Origin: Rhodosporidiobolus odoratus
Lineage: Eukaryota > Basidiomycota > Microbotryomycetes > Sporidiobolales > Sporidiobolaceae
Reading direction: 5' to 3'
Assembly (NCBI GenBank): GCA_034387635.1
Contig: JAOANU010000025.1
Coordinates: 92,001 to 156,000, forward strand
DNA: 64,000 bases
Shown here one piece after another: positions 31,073 to 42,800 of the stretch; position 1 is the first letter of the stretch, and every line of letters starts with the position of its first letter. Below the pieces are notes generated by a model. That model was given only the letters and a program-made list of their open reading frames with translations. It was not told the DNA's origin and did no database searches. The translations under genes and the position numbers were made by a program.

Positions 31073-34031
31073 ATGCATCACGAGTCGCATCCTTTCAGTG
31101 CAGCAGCAGCCGGGGCATTAAACGAGGTCGTTGCTCCGCCTTACAATCCTTACGGCCTCAACGAACTGCCCTTTTCCACCGTCAGCATGCCGCCCGATCT
31201 TCAAGGGCCCTGCTTCGACCCCTTTCATCTGTCTCCAAGATCGCGAGCTCACTCGACCTCGTCGAGCGTCAGCTCCGTGGCGTCCTCAATCCGATCTACC
31301 CATTCGAGCTTCTACAACGAATCCCCCTCCACTAGCCATGGCGCCCGGCCTTCGTTGGAATTGCCCACGGCAAAACTTCAGCCAGGATGTGATGCGACTG
31401 GCTTCGCGGTCGACGTACCAGGATCGGGACAATGGAATGTAGACTGGAGTAAGCTGGTGGATCTGCTCTTACTACGTGCGTTTTCCTCCTCGCCCGCAGC
31501 TCCTATTTCCGAGCTCTCCGTACTTACGCACCCTCCTACCAGCCGATGCGACGCGGTACCTTCCGCAGAACCATATCGTATCTGAACTTGCTGGATTCCT
31601 TGCGGGTAGGGAGGACTTTTGTGCCTTCCTTTCCTCGATACTGACTCCGCCCGGACATCCAGCTCGCCTACAGCAAGACCCAAGCCAACACGCACGGTTG
31701 TCATACAGCACGCTCGCTGCGGGGGTCCACGTCGTTAATGACAACTTCGATCAGATGGGACTGCAGGACGGTATTCAGACAAGCGGGGAGAGCCCATTCC
31801 TCTTTCAAGTGCCCGCAGCACCGGAAGTCCCAGTCTCCGACAGCTACTACGCTCTTGTACCGCCTGCTACATCACGCCGAAAAGCCCCTGAACCCCTCCG
31901 TCGATCTGGCACCTTCGTTACGCCTCTGCAGCAGGCTTTCGCCCCGCCGATCGACCAACACGGGCTGCCGACCGCTCTTCCCTCCCTTTCACTGAACGAG
32001 CAACAGCACGCCGCCTCCCTCCCACCGCAAGCTTTCCAAACTACCGAAAGCGTTTCTTCGCACCACCCTCCTCCCGTTTCAACCGACTTTCTTCCCGACT
32101 CTTCCGCTACTACCGGCTTCCGTTCTTCCTTCTCGGCCACGACAACGCCGCTCAGTGCCCACTCTCCTTCGCAATTGCCCTCCCTCCACGAGTCCAAACC
32201 TTCCCATGACGGACTTTCCCTGCGACCAGCGACTCTCGCCGCAACCCGACACCTCCGCAATTCGACTTCCCCTTACGCTCGCCGACCATCTCACATACGC
32301 AACGCGTCGCAGACGTCCGTTTCGACCACCTCGTCGCTTCGAGAAGGCTCGCTGAGCAGTCGAGACGGCATTGAAAGCGCCGCCGCAAGCGATTATGGCG
32401 AAACTTCAGCAGTGACAGCAGGCGGCGTAGTAGGAGCATCAGCAGCAGTGTGGGAGTGTACCTCCACCAAGTCGAAGCCAAGTGGAGTACCTAAGCGAAC
32501 CCTTAAACCGCTTAATAGGCATACGGAGCAGTATCTTTGGGTTACGAGGAAGGGTCAGTTGAGCAGAATTCCGTCGGGGATGGATGCGGAGCAGGTACAG
32601 GCGGCGGAGCCTGGGTCCGAGTTGGTAGTATTTCCACCGGGCAGTTGTGCGTTCTCTCTTGTTGTGCCTTCTATCTTGTCGCGATGCCCTCGTTCAACCA
32701 GATTCACCAGAACTGACCGGTATGTCTCGCTTTCTTCGACTCCGACGACCAGACTACAAGGTCATTCAAGACGATCTCGAGATCCTACCTTGCGACAGTA
32801 AAGCACGAGTTAAGGAATGGCTACGCGGTCAAGCTTGCGTCGAGAAATGCACGTTCCGATTCGAGGGCAAGCGGTAAGCTCACTCTCCTTCTACTCGTTT
32901 ACCCGCCCTCCCTGTCGGGGCTGACTTGTGTTCCGCATACTTACGTATCTTCTTCGCAGTCCATCTGTCATTCGCCACCATGTCGTAGGCTGCAAGACTA
33001 GGCAGGTCATGCTCAAGCAGAAGTCGGGAGATCCGCTCAAGAGGTGCGTCCTTCCTTTCTTCCTGCCAGTGATCAGGGCGGTCTCATATCCACAGTGAGG
33101 CACGCAGGCTATGTCAGCTGCAACTTGACGCGCAGAACACTGAGAATCGGCTGTAAGCTCAGCTTTCACCTTCTTTTCCCTCCTTCCCTTCAATGCTCCG
33201 CGTTGCACGCCGACCTTCGCTACTCTTACACTGGCAGATACGTTCCCTAACTAACCCATACCGCTGTATGCAGGAAACACGCTCGAAAAGCCGCCGAGAA
33301 CAATACGCAAACTGGTGGCGACCCAGCCTACTTCCCTTCGCAGCAGTATCGCCCTCTTCCACCCGACCCACCTCCCAGCGCCACGCTCGTCTCGGTGGGA
33401 GACGACGGCTTTGACGGCCGCAGTGTGCTGAGCGTCGATAGTCAGCACTCGAGCGGGTCATCGTTCTATGCTGATGCTGGTTTGGGAGGCAAAGTGCGTT
33501 CTCGATGTTTACTGCCACATGCAAGAATCTGACTGTCATGGCTCAGTACAGGCTCTTCAGCCAACACAAGCGTACTGGACAGGGCACCGCAACAGTACGG
33601 GTGGGAGTCCGCTCTGTCAAGGCAGCTCGTCGCAATCTAGCGGCTATACGCCTCCGGTTCGTCTCCCTCTCACCCTGCCGTTCGTCGCCTCATATGCTAG
33701 TCCTGACGTTATACTCGGTTAGGGCAACGCCGTCTCCGAGCGGGCGGCACAAGCGTTCTTTTCATCACATTCCGGCGTTGCTTCCTCATCCCTGGGTCTC
33801 GAAGGGATACCTGCAATTGCCGAGGCACGTCTCCTTCCGCAGCCTGTTTATCCTTCCTGGCTGACTATCCGCTCGCGCCTCCAGGACGGCTGGCTTGCTT
33901 CATACGGCCTGACTGCCCCGACTGGCTCGGACGCCTCTCACTATCTTCAGGTTCCTCCGACTGGTGCGCCCGGTCCTCATCTCGAGGCGACCTCGCCTTC
34001 CTCTTTCCTGAGCATGGACGAGTACGAGTGA
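31073..34031 (+). CDS. Unclassified Ser/Pro-rich protein with Cys/His cluster
   Basis: I do not recognise this family. The start MHHESHPFSAAAAG is at 31073 (an in-frame ATG at 30878 is possible). Long disordered Ser/Thr/Pro regions (SSSVSSVASSIRSTHSSF and similar) surround a helical piece (DATRYLPQNHIVSELAGFLA, REDFCAFLSSIL). The only compact conserved-looking part is spliced from 32460-33045: KPLNRHTEQYLWVTRKGQLS, ILPCDSKARVKEWLRG, ACVEKCTFRFEGKR, PSVIRHHVVGCKTRQVMLKQ. It has C-x3-C-x13-H-x4-C spacing with basic flanks (KRKHARKAAENN), suggesting an atypical zinc finger and a nuclear role. The C-terminal exons end LSMDEYE at 34029-34031. Reading frames join in phase across six introns, supporting a real gene. 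Function is inference only. Confidence 0.7.
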
Positions 34032-34297
34032 GGCCCAACAGACACTCTCATACCCACTTTCGTTCACCATTTGTCAATCGCCGCAATTTTTTCTTTGCGC
34101 CGGATCGGAAAAAAGTTGAATTCCTCTAGATACTTGTAGGCAAGTACAGCGCTAGTAGTATCTCTGTATCAGACACTATCTCTCGTCGAGATTCTTTAGT
34201 GTGGGGTGAAATCGCGAGTCAAAGTTGTGGAAAGCGATCTCGCCTTTGGCTGGCGGCGGGCAATTTCGACTTTCTCCCTTCTCACCTGTCCCTAGCC

Positions 34298-36146
34298 ATG
34301 TCTGCCCGTGCCGCTGCTCGTACTCTCCTCCGCCAGGCTGCTCCCAAGCGCGCCTTCAGCGTCGCCGCCCAGCGTGCTCCCGTCGCCGCTGTCCGCCAGG
34401 CCTTCGTCCGTCCTCCCTCGCTACTCCTCCACTTTCTGAGCTAGATCTGACCCCATTCCATCTACAGGGTGTCCGTGGTGTCAAAACCCTCGACTTTGCT
34501 GGCACTAAGGAGCAGGTCTTTGAGCGTGCAGGTGCGTTGATCCCCGTCTCAGGTCTGGGAGTCAACTTTCAAAGATTCGGGGGAATTTTTGGAATCGCTA
34601 CGTTATGGCGATTCTAGAGCGCAGTTGAGGGTGAAAGGAGGTGTATCGGGCTGTATGGTCGGGCTGATAGCGCTGCTGAGGCGAACCAGGCGGTACTTGA
34701 AGCGGGGGAGGCGGAGATAACACGGCAGACCGGAAGTGAGGGGCGACGAGGTTAAGGTCTCTTCTTGGCTGCAGGATAGCAGATCTGGCGAGGGGACGAG
34801 GTCGACAACCAACCGCAGTGCCCACCGCCGTGCTTTACCGCCCCGATCGTCGACGCTAACCCCGTTGTCGTTCAACCTCTTCTTCCTTGCCAATCTCCCT
34901 CTTCACCCTCGCAGACTGGCCCCTTCCCAAGCTCCAGGAGTACTTCAAGGACGACACCCTTGCTCTTATCGGTTACGGCTCCCAGGGTCACGGTCAGGGT
35001 CTCAACGCCCGTGACAACGGCATCAATGTCATCGTCGGTGTCCGTGAGGGTGGTGAGTCTTGGAAGCAGGCTCAGGAGGACGGCTGGGTGCGTTACCTTC
35101 TTCCTTCTAGCTAGCCATTCTGTTGTTGACGCGATGTGATTGCAGGTCCCCGGCAAGAACCTCTTCCCCATCAACGAGGCTATCAACAAGGGTACCATCA
35201 TCATGAACCTTCTCTCCGACGCTGCCCAGTCCCAGACCTGGAACGACATCAAGCCCCTCATCGTAAGTGCTCACGACTCCCGCCGTCTCCGAATACCGCT
35301 CACGCTTTTCTCCTGCAGACCAAGGGCAAGACCCTCTACTTCTCCCACGGCTTCTCCCTCGTCTACGCCAAGGACACCGGTGTCACCGCCCCTGAAGACG
35401 TTGACGTCATCCTCTGCGCCCCCAAGGGCTCTGGCCGCACCGTCCGCACTCTCTTCAAGGAAGGTCGCGGTATCAACGCTTCCGTCGCCGTCTGGCAAGA
35501 CGTGACCGGCAAGGCCATGGAGAAGGCTCGCGCCATCGCCGTCGCTGTCGGTACCGGTTACGCTTACGAGACCACCTTTGAAAAGGAGGTCTACTCTGAC
35601 CTTTACGGCGAGCGTGGTGTCCTTATGGGCGGTATCCGTACGAGTTTCCCCTTCTTGCCTTTTTCTGTTTGTTTCCCTACTTACGGGACCTTTTGCAGAG
35701 GGTATGTTCCTTGCTCAGTACAAGGTTCTCCGCGCCAACGGCCACTCCCCGTCCGAGGCTTTCAACGAGACTGTCGAGGAGGCCACCCAATCCCTTTTCC
35801 CCCTCATCGGTCAGTACGGTATGGACTACATGTTCAACGCCTGCTCGACGACCGCTCGCCGTGGTGCCCTCGACTGGGCTCCCATCTTTGAGGAGGCCAA
35901 CCGCCCCGTATTTGAGAAGCTTTACGCGTCGGTCCGTGACGGTTCGGAGACTCGCCGTTCGCTCGAGTTCAACGGTCGCAAGGACTACCGCGAGGCCTTT
36001 GCCAAGGAGTGCGCCGAGATCGATGCTCAGTAAGTCTTTCCTTTCCACCACCTGTTTGTGCTTTCTGCTCAGCAGTTCTTGCCCTTTGCAGGGAAATATG
36101 GCGCGCCGGCAAGACCGTCCGCTCGCTCCGCCCGGATGCGAAGTAG
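34298..36146 (+). CDS. ILV5: Ketol-acid reductoisomerase, mitochondrial
   Basis: Second enzyme of valine/isoleucine synthesis, NADPH-dependent, in the mitochondrial matrix; yeast Ilv5 also helps maintain mtDNA. The presequence [20 protein letters not shown] is Arg/Ala-rich. Then [20 protein letters not shown], and after a 383-base intron (34532-34914) [20 protein letters not shown] and [16 protein letters not shown], the nucleotide-binding loop. The rest follows: [94 protein letters not shown] and [19 protein letters not shown]. It ends [17 protein letters not shown] with TAG at 36144-36146. Family length and motifs are complete. A decayed copy of its 3' end lies about 1.8 kb downstream. Confidence 0.96.
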
Positions 36147-37718
36147 TGAGCGTACGCAGTCCTGTAATCCACCTCGTAGCTGCTAGCATTTCCGTCCTGT
36201 CCTACCAATCCCTCCTGTCTCTTTCCGTACTTTGTTATTTTTCTTGCCCTTTCTTGCCTACGGGCCCTCCTCCTTTTCTCGGTGCAACTGCAAAAGGTTC
36301 ATCACAAAGGTTCGAGGAAGAAGGAGAAGACGTCTCAAACCGCACGAGCGCGAGCAAAGAGGACACAAAAGCTGGAACACTCTTTCTCTGCTTGTTCACG
36401 CTTAGCATGTAGATGTGGTCAATGAGAGTCCGCTGTGCTACCGTGCGAGGTGCAAGGGTAGTTGGAGACAGGTGTATACACACAGTGCTTGACAAGGTGC
36501 AACAAGGAGGCTCTCACGAGGAGGTACGCGCGCAGTGATGCTAGTCCCCCGGCCGCAGCCGATTAAGAAGGTAACACAGCTGAGGCTCATTCAGCATAGT
36601 AGGTCAGCAGCGGAAGAGCCTGCGGCGGGAACACTTTGCAGGAGAAAAACCAATGTCAGCTGGCCTTGCGGACTCCCTTCCTATGCCCTGCCATGAGACA
36701 CTGTGCCGGGTACAGGCCTGTGTCAGAACCACAGCCTGTGCGTCGCAGAACACGAGTGCTGTTGGCAGCAGTGCGGCACAGCAAGCGGAACTACTATACG
36801 TTCTGGGCTGCCGCACCTCAGTCTCTCGTGCCAGGATGTACTTGCACAGCTTTCTCGGCAGCTTCTGAGCCATCCAAGTACTATCACGACACTAGCTCAA
36901 GTGACTGCAGACATGCAAAGGACGCAGTGTACGCTCTTTTCCAGTTCCTCGTGACAGATCTGCCAGACCAGCTTACCCTTCAAGAGTACCTTGTTTGGCT
37001 ACTTCTCCTTGCGCTGAGCTCTCCATGTACCTGCTGAGCTCTCCATGTACCTGCTGAGCCTCTTTGGACGCTGAACATTGCGGGTGAGAGCCAGCTGCAA
37101 GAAAAGCATGCTCACGCGCTTGCGCTTGATGGCTGTCTGCTACATCTGAGGCTTTAGTACAGCCATCCAACAAAATCCCATCACTACCGGACTTTCGCGG
37201 GGAGGGCAACTGGAGAAAGACACCGCGGCAAAGTTTCTCTGCCAAGTTGGATCTGATTTTAGTACGCACCCGTTTTTGGAGAACATGCCCAAACCGCAAG
37301 GACCCTTTGGGGTTCAGCGATACATGTGTATCTACGTGGCGAAGTCATTGAGTCAAGTCTGCAAAGCACTGCACCGGTGAGAAAAGTCGTTAAGTGACTT
37401 GAGAAGGTCAAAAAGAGAAGATTCAGTGGGATGAAGCAGAGTCGTGCGTGGCTCACAAGGCTGATCGCTTGCAACAGCGGCGAAGCTGAAAGAACGTAGC
37501 AGCTGCCAGGACAGGACAGGTGGCGCCTGCTCGACATGAGCAGGATTGCGATGGACATTCACACTTTACCTTCCTTGGCTGCTTTTGGCAAAATGCCTGG
37601 ATGCACACCATGTCGAGCAGCTGACAGACTACGTCCTGACGGTCAAGCAGTAGCAAGAGCTTCAACCACACCTCCAGGAAGAGCAGCAGCCTATCTAAGG
37701 GGCATTGCTGTACATCTT
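36147..37718. other. Non-coding region between ILV5 and its decayed copy
   Basis: It starts with the ILV5 3' UTR and flank. The block to about 36605 is the source of similarity to 37900-38425. From 36605 to 37718 I see no coding sequence, only scattered short frames and a 20-base tandem repeat at 37013-37052. Confidence 0.5.
37013..37052. repeat. 20-base direct tandem repeat, two copies
   Basis: The unit GCTGAGCTCTCCATGTACCT occurs twice head to tail, identical, followed by the first bases of a third unit (GCTGAG). Confidence 0.95.
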
Positions 37719-38425
37719 GCTCGAGTTCAACGGTCGCCAGGACTACCACAAGGCCTTTGCCAGGGAACTTGGCGGTGACTTTGCGTCCCTGAGCTTGTGT
37801 CACTGACGTCCGAACGGTCGAAGAAGGAAGATGCTGGTCATCATTTTTTTCTCACTTTGTCTCTTTGCGACTCTCATGAGTGCTGGCAAGACTGCCCGCT
37901 CCCTTCGCCCGGATGCCAGACACTGAGCGTAGTCACTCCTGTATTTCACCTCGTAGCTGCTGGCATTCCCGTCAGCTGTTCGCATTCCCGTCCTGTCAAC
38001 TCCTGGTCGTGTCTCTTTCGGTACTTTGTGACTGTTCTTTGCCCTCTCTTGCCTGCGGGCCCTCTCCCTTCTCTCGGTGCCACTGCAAAGTATTCATTAC
38101 AGTGCTCGTGTGTGAGCCGGAAAGGCTCGAGGAACGAGGAGAATTCACTGCCTAAGCGTGATCGGACAGGAAACAAGGGTTCCACGGCGCTCTCTGTCCT
38201 TGTTCGCGCTCGAGTAGCAGGCGCACGTGCTCAGTAGGAGTCCGCTGTGATATACTGCGAGGCGCAGGACAATCAAGACCGGTGTATACACGCAATGCTT
38301 GACAATGTGTGAAGAGGAGGCGCTCATGAGGAGGCGCACCCGTAGTCCGCTGCGTCCCGGGTGAGTCAGCAGCTAGCAAGGTACCACAGCTGAAGCTCCA
38401 TGTGAATCATTTCAGCATGGTGGGG
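37719..38425 (+). pseudogene. Degenerate duplicate of ILV5 3' end and flank
   Basis: This stretch aligns by eye with 35961-36605. GCTCGAGTTCAACGGTCGC at 35961 recurs from 37719, encoding LEFNGRQDYHKAFAREL (ILV5 has [17 protein letters not shown]). The terminal exon recurs around 37880-37922 (GGCAAGAC, CCGCTC, CGCCCGGATGC shared), and the flank recurs (CACCTCGTAGCTGCT; TGCGGGCCCTC against TACGGGCCCTC; GTGTATACAC; ACACAGCTGA against CCACAGCTGA). Frameshifts, lost splice sites and indels make it non-coding. It reads like an old segmental duplication of the last ILV5 exons with about 450 bases of downstream DNA. Confidence 0.8.
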
Positions 38426-39465
38426 TAGTAAGAGGCTCGAACCCGATCGAGAAGGTCGAATGAAGTCGAAGGCTGCTCGCAAGCTTTCTTTGCACCATTT
38501 AGTCGATGTGGCATGCAAGAAAGCGGCCATACACCAGATCCGTCGAACAGAGTTGGTCCTAAGCTGCCCCACTCGAACTTGTCAATCACTGCCTCGAGCA
38601 CCTGCATTGCTCAATGGAAAACTCCTGCTTATCCCGTCCAGAACCCAGGCCGTGCTGTAGTTCCATCCCTTTCGACTTGCACCAGTTTTCGGGCGCCGCG
38701 ATCGGAACGCGGTACGATTAAGCATTCTCGAGGCGCGTTCATGGCATTGGGCGAATGGAGAAGATACACGAATGCCGAGTGCCTGGAGATTTGGGAAGGA
38801 AAGGAGAAGATTGGCCATTGTGGGCCCACGCCTACTTCGTAGTTCGTTCAGGCAGAGGACTCGGAGGGTAGGTATGAGCGGAATATGGAATGTGCCGTCG
38901 CGCCGGGGTCAACGAACGTAAAATGGTACAAGTAGAGGTGCGTGAGGAAAGGCGGAGGAGAGACGACATCGAGACGTAGGTCGCAGCTACGGAGGGCGAG
39001 GTGACGGAGGGCTGCAGAGATATATACACTAAGCAAAGCACATAGTGGGGCAGAAATGGCAGAGAGACGCACCATGCAGCTTCTCTCCCTCAGGTAACTT
39101 CGTCTCTCCCGGACCCTGAATCGAAAGCCTTTCCAACCCCGCCAGCATGCTGGTAAGATACTGATAGTTCTCCCCTACCCGCACGCAGAACCCCTCCATC
39201 CAACACCCCTTGACCTGCCAATTGTTTGGCAGGATTTTCTCCCAAGCGCAAGACACCCGCATTCCTCGAACTCCCCCATGATCGCGATGGCGCACGAATG
39301 CGCGCAACTCTTTCTGCGCGATGGGCGTCCAGCTGCGGTGTACCAGAGAGAATGTCTTTCTTCGCGTGACTTCGGACCTGATTGGGGGGATTGCCACGGC
39401 GGCGGGAGAGGGATGGCGAGGTCGAGGATGTCGCGCTGGACCTCGAAGGGGAGGGTGGGTGTCAT
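38407..39465 (-). pseudogene. Broken F-box/LRR-type gene
   Basis: Read on minus from 39465: MTPTLPFEVQRDILDLAIPL, an F-box-like start. The frame then slips by one base near 39360-39390, continuing as RRKTFSLVHRSWTPIAQKEL and LAGLERLSIQGPGETKLPEG. After a normal-looking intron (about 39070-39013) come LRHLALRSCDLRLDVVSPPP and LTHLYLYHFTFVDPGATA. A second slip near 38855 is needed to reach LRVLCLNELRS and MANLLLSFPNLQALGIRV, and a third for LEAVIDKFEWGSLGPTLFD. The order matches red-yeast F-box proteins with Leu-rich repeats. At least two to three frame breaks indicate a pseudogene, unless the assembly has indel errors. The 3' end touches the decayed ILV5 copy. Confidence 0.6.
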
Positions 39466-39837
39466 ACCACGATTGGAGGTCTTCGCGTCGAGTGCAGTGA
39501 GTGGGAGGAAAGAGAAGAACGGCCAGAAGAAAGGATGACGAGACGAGCTCAGGATAGGAGGCAAAGTCAGCAAAAAACGAGTGGCGTAATCTTATCTTCC
39601 AGCGGTGTCTCCGCAAGCGTATCGCCTATACCTAGACATCAGGGTGAGCTCAGAGACGTGCCGGCGGCTCGAAGTGAAGTCAGAAAGCCACGACTGCCCG
39701 CGCGGTGCCCGCGAGTGCCACGCGAAAAAGCCTAGCATGATCGAGCATGATCGTGCTAAGCGATGCACCCGTCTCCCGCGCTCATAGGGAGGAAGTATGT
39801 GCATTGGCACGTACAGTTCATCCCCCTTCAACGGCCT
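39466..39837. other. Intergenic region
   Basis: About 370 bases between the broken F-box gene and the MMS19 stop codon. It contains the former promoter side of the F-box gene. No feature is recognised. Confidence 0.35.
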
Positions 39838-42800
39838 CTACGCCGAGTACAAAAACCACTTTCCCCTGCAATCCACCGCCGACCTCCTGACATCCCTCCT
39901 CGGATCATCGACCGCTTTGCCGAGTTCTTTCAGGATGGTCGCTTTCTGGGAGTGGAGAGTCAGGTAGGGGATGTGGGAAGGGAGGGTGCCGAGGAAGTCG
40001 AGAGAGGAGAGGCGGAGGTTCTGCATGCGATGCGTTTGATCAAAGGCAAAAAAACGTCAGAAAAGCCCGTTACAGACGGAAGAAACTGAAAACGCACCAC
40101 CGCCCCTCTCCCAGCTCCCTGTCCAACCTCCGACGTCAACCCTTTCAGAACCTTCGCGACGACACTACCGATCGAGTTCTCGACGTCTGTCGGGACTTCC
40201 TTGACGAGTACCGAGAGGGCGTCGACCACGTTTGCTCGAAGGAGGGGGTCGGGGAGGTCGAGGGAGGTGATCAGGAGGGGGAGGAGCTGCGAGGGTCCAT
40301 AAAAAGATGATTTATCAGCTTGTATAATCCACGAAGACAGAGCAGAGAGCTCTATCGTACTTTAGGCAACTGCGACAAAGTAAGTTGCTTTGGAATATGC
40401 TGTAATAGCGAGGAAAGCGCGATAAGGTATACAGCCTGCGCGTCCGCATGTCCACAAGTATCCTTGTAGGCAGTGACAAGCTTGGGTAAGAGGAAGGTGA
40501 AGAATCGTTGCTTGTACAGGAGCTGTGCAGGGTCCATATCAAGGGATCAGCGCCGCTACGTCGCAAGGCGGAGGCACAGGGGAGAGAAAGAATCGGTCAG
40601 CGCACCCTAATGACTGCGTTCTTGCTCTTCTCCAGCACACCATTCCCCTCTTCCGCAATGGTGCCAAGAGCAGTCGCTGCCGTCCTACCGAGTTTCTCAT
40701 CCGTGAACAGGTCGAGCAACTGCCCGACGAACGTATAGCCAAGGGGCGAAGAGCGAACAATGAGCGCTTTCGCAACCTGCATCGATGCAAACCCAGAATG
40801 AGTTCGGTCATCAGCTGCGCCGAAATGAGATGGCGAAAAGTGAGCGAAAGGGACGTACCCAACTCCAAACTCTAACCGCCTTTGTCCGCCTCTCCGCCCC
40901 TCCCTCCGCTTCCCTCACAACCTCCTCCTCCCAAAACTTCTTCACATCCCTCTCCAAAAAATTCTTGACTTCCTCATCGTCAGCCCGTTTGTTGACCAGA
41001 CTGGCGAGGAGCCAGGCGGAGGATTGGAATTGGAGTTCGTTGGTGGAGGTGAGGGAGAGATGGAGGAGGAGTTGGAGAATGGGGAGGAGAGGTGTAGGTA
41101 GGGAGGAGGGGGAGAGAGGAAGAAGGAGGGAGGAGTAGAGGGAGACGAGGTTTTGCTGAGAGGCGGGAGCGGAAGACTAGCAGGCACAATGTAGTCGACA
41201 GCGAAGGTCAGCGAAACGTAGCTCTCTGAGCGAGAGATCAAGACGTACGGAGAAGGGCTCGAACGCAACTTCGCCTTTCTCGGTTGCCGGCTTCTCCCCG
41301 AGCAAAGCCTCCAACTTGCCCTCATGGAACGCTGCATGTACAGCCCGAGCAAAAGTAGCTTGTCGCCTGCGCAAAACAGCACACTCCACCATCAGTCGTT
41401 TCTCATCTTACGTCTAGTCGAACGAGCCCCAGAGAAAAAGGAAGGAAGAGACGACGTACTCGGCTCCAACCTTCCCAACCACCACTCCCAGAACCTTCCC
41501 AACATCAGCCAACACCCTCAAATCCACCGCAACCTTCTCCGTGCCGTCCTCCTCTTCCTTCTTGGACCGGAACCGAGTCGTAGGAAGTACGACCATCCCG
41601 ACCAATCTCGGTACAAACCCCTCCACAAACTCCTCAACATCCCCACCATCCTCCTTCTTGCCTCGGGAAGAGAACACACTTCTCATCGTAGACAGAAGAT
41701 GATGCGCATACAAAGTCGCATGCTTATACTCCCTAGCCGCATGCTCATGCTCCCTTCCACTTTCCCCACTCACCGTGCCAAACGAAGCTCCCAAAACCTC
41801 CTCCAACCTCCCCTCCAACCTCTCTACCAAAACTCCCGCCAACCCCCTCTGTTCCGCACACAAGTCCGCCAAACTCTCCAGTGCGAGCCTGTAGGCTCTA
41901 CTCTGTGCGCTCTGAGGGTCGGGCGAGACGGTAGTCGAGGGAAGGGCGGAGAAGAGGATTGGGAGGGTGGAATCCTTTATGAGGTTTGAGTGGGTGGGGC
42001 AGAGGAGGAGGAGGGAATCGAGAGAGGCGTGGTAGGCTTCTTCGTCTGGTCCTGAAGGGGGAGCGGCCGACTCGTCGGAAGAAGAAGGGGAGCAAGTAGA
42101 GAGGACTTCGTTGATTGCGGAGAGGCAGAATTGAGTTTCCTGAGGGGTTAGGAAAGAGGGAAGGCGGATCAGGTGGGTCAGACCTGAGAGAGCGGCGAGA
42201 CGGGTGGAGAGGATTCGCGTAGAGGAGGTTAGGAGGGTGAGAAGGTCGTCCCTGTAGGGGTTTAGTGGAGCGTCGGAACCTGAGTGGGAGAAGGAGGGAG
42301 GAGGGAAGAGGGGAGCGGCAGGAGCGGGGGTGACAGAAGTAGGTGTTGTGGCCGAGTCGGAGGAAGACGAAGTAGGTGTGGGCGGAGCGAGGGCGGCAAG
42401 GAGGGTAGAGATGTGTGTGAGGACGGCAGGTCGGAGTGACATATCATCGGGGTTCTTGTAGATGCTAAGCAGGGGTGGAAGGGCAACAGAAAGGATGTAT
42501 CGTGCGAGCCGATCTGATCGCCGAGACGATAATCGTGCTAGTCAGTCACACTGCGAGTAAGCTGATAGAGCAGAACCGTCGCTGACGCACTCGAAGCCGC
42601 CATCAACGCCGTCAAAATCCTGACCGCCGGCTTGGCATTGTTCTTCTCCGGCTCCTTAAACTCGTCCAACGAGTTCTCGACCACCTGAATCGCAATTCCC
42701 TCGACCTTATCTCGCTGGTCCTTCTCATCTGAAGAGGGCATCTCGGAGTCTTCTCCTGCAGATGTAGCTAACTCGGAAGGCAGAGAGTTGGGGTACAGGG

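Noticed and set aside
32702..32719. Possible 18-base micro-exon in the putative zinc-finger gene
   Set aside because: It would need a 33-base intron. Skipping it gives one ordinary intron of about 105 bases with the same phase.
38434..38450. tRNA B-box-like GGTTCGAGCC on the minus strand
   Set aside because: No A box, cloverleaf or terminator at proper spacing.
39029..39616. Continuous 195-residue minus frame as an intact gene
   Set aside because: Its N-terminal third is out of frame with the recognisable F-box, so the locus is better seen as a broken F-box gene.
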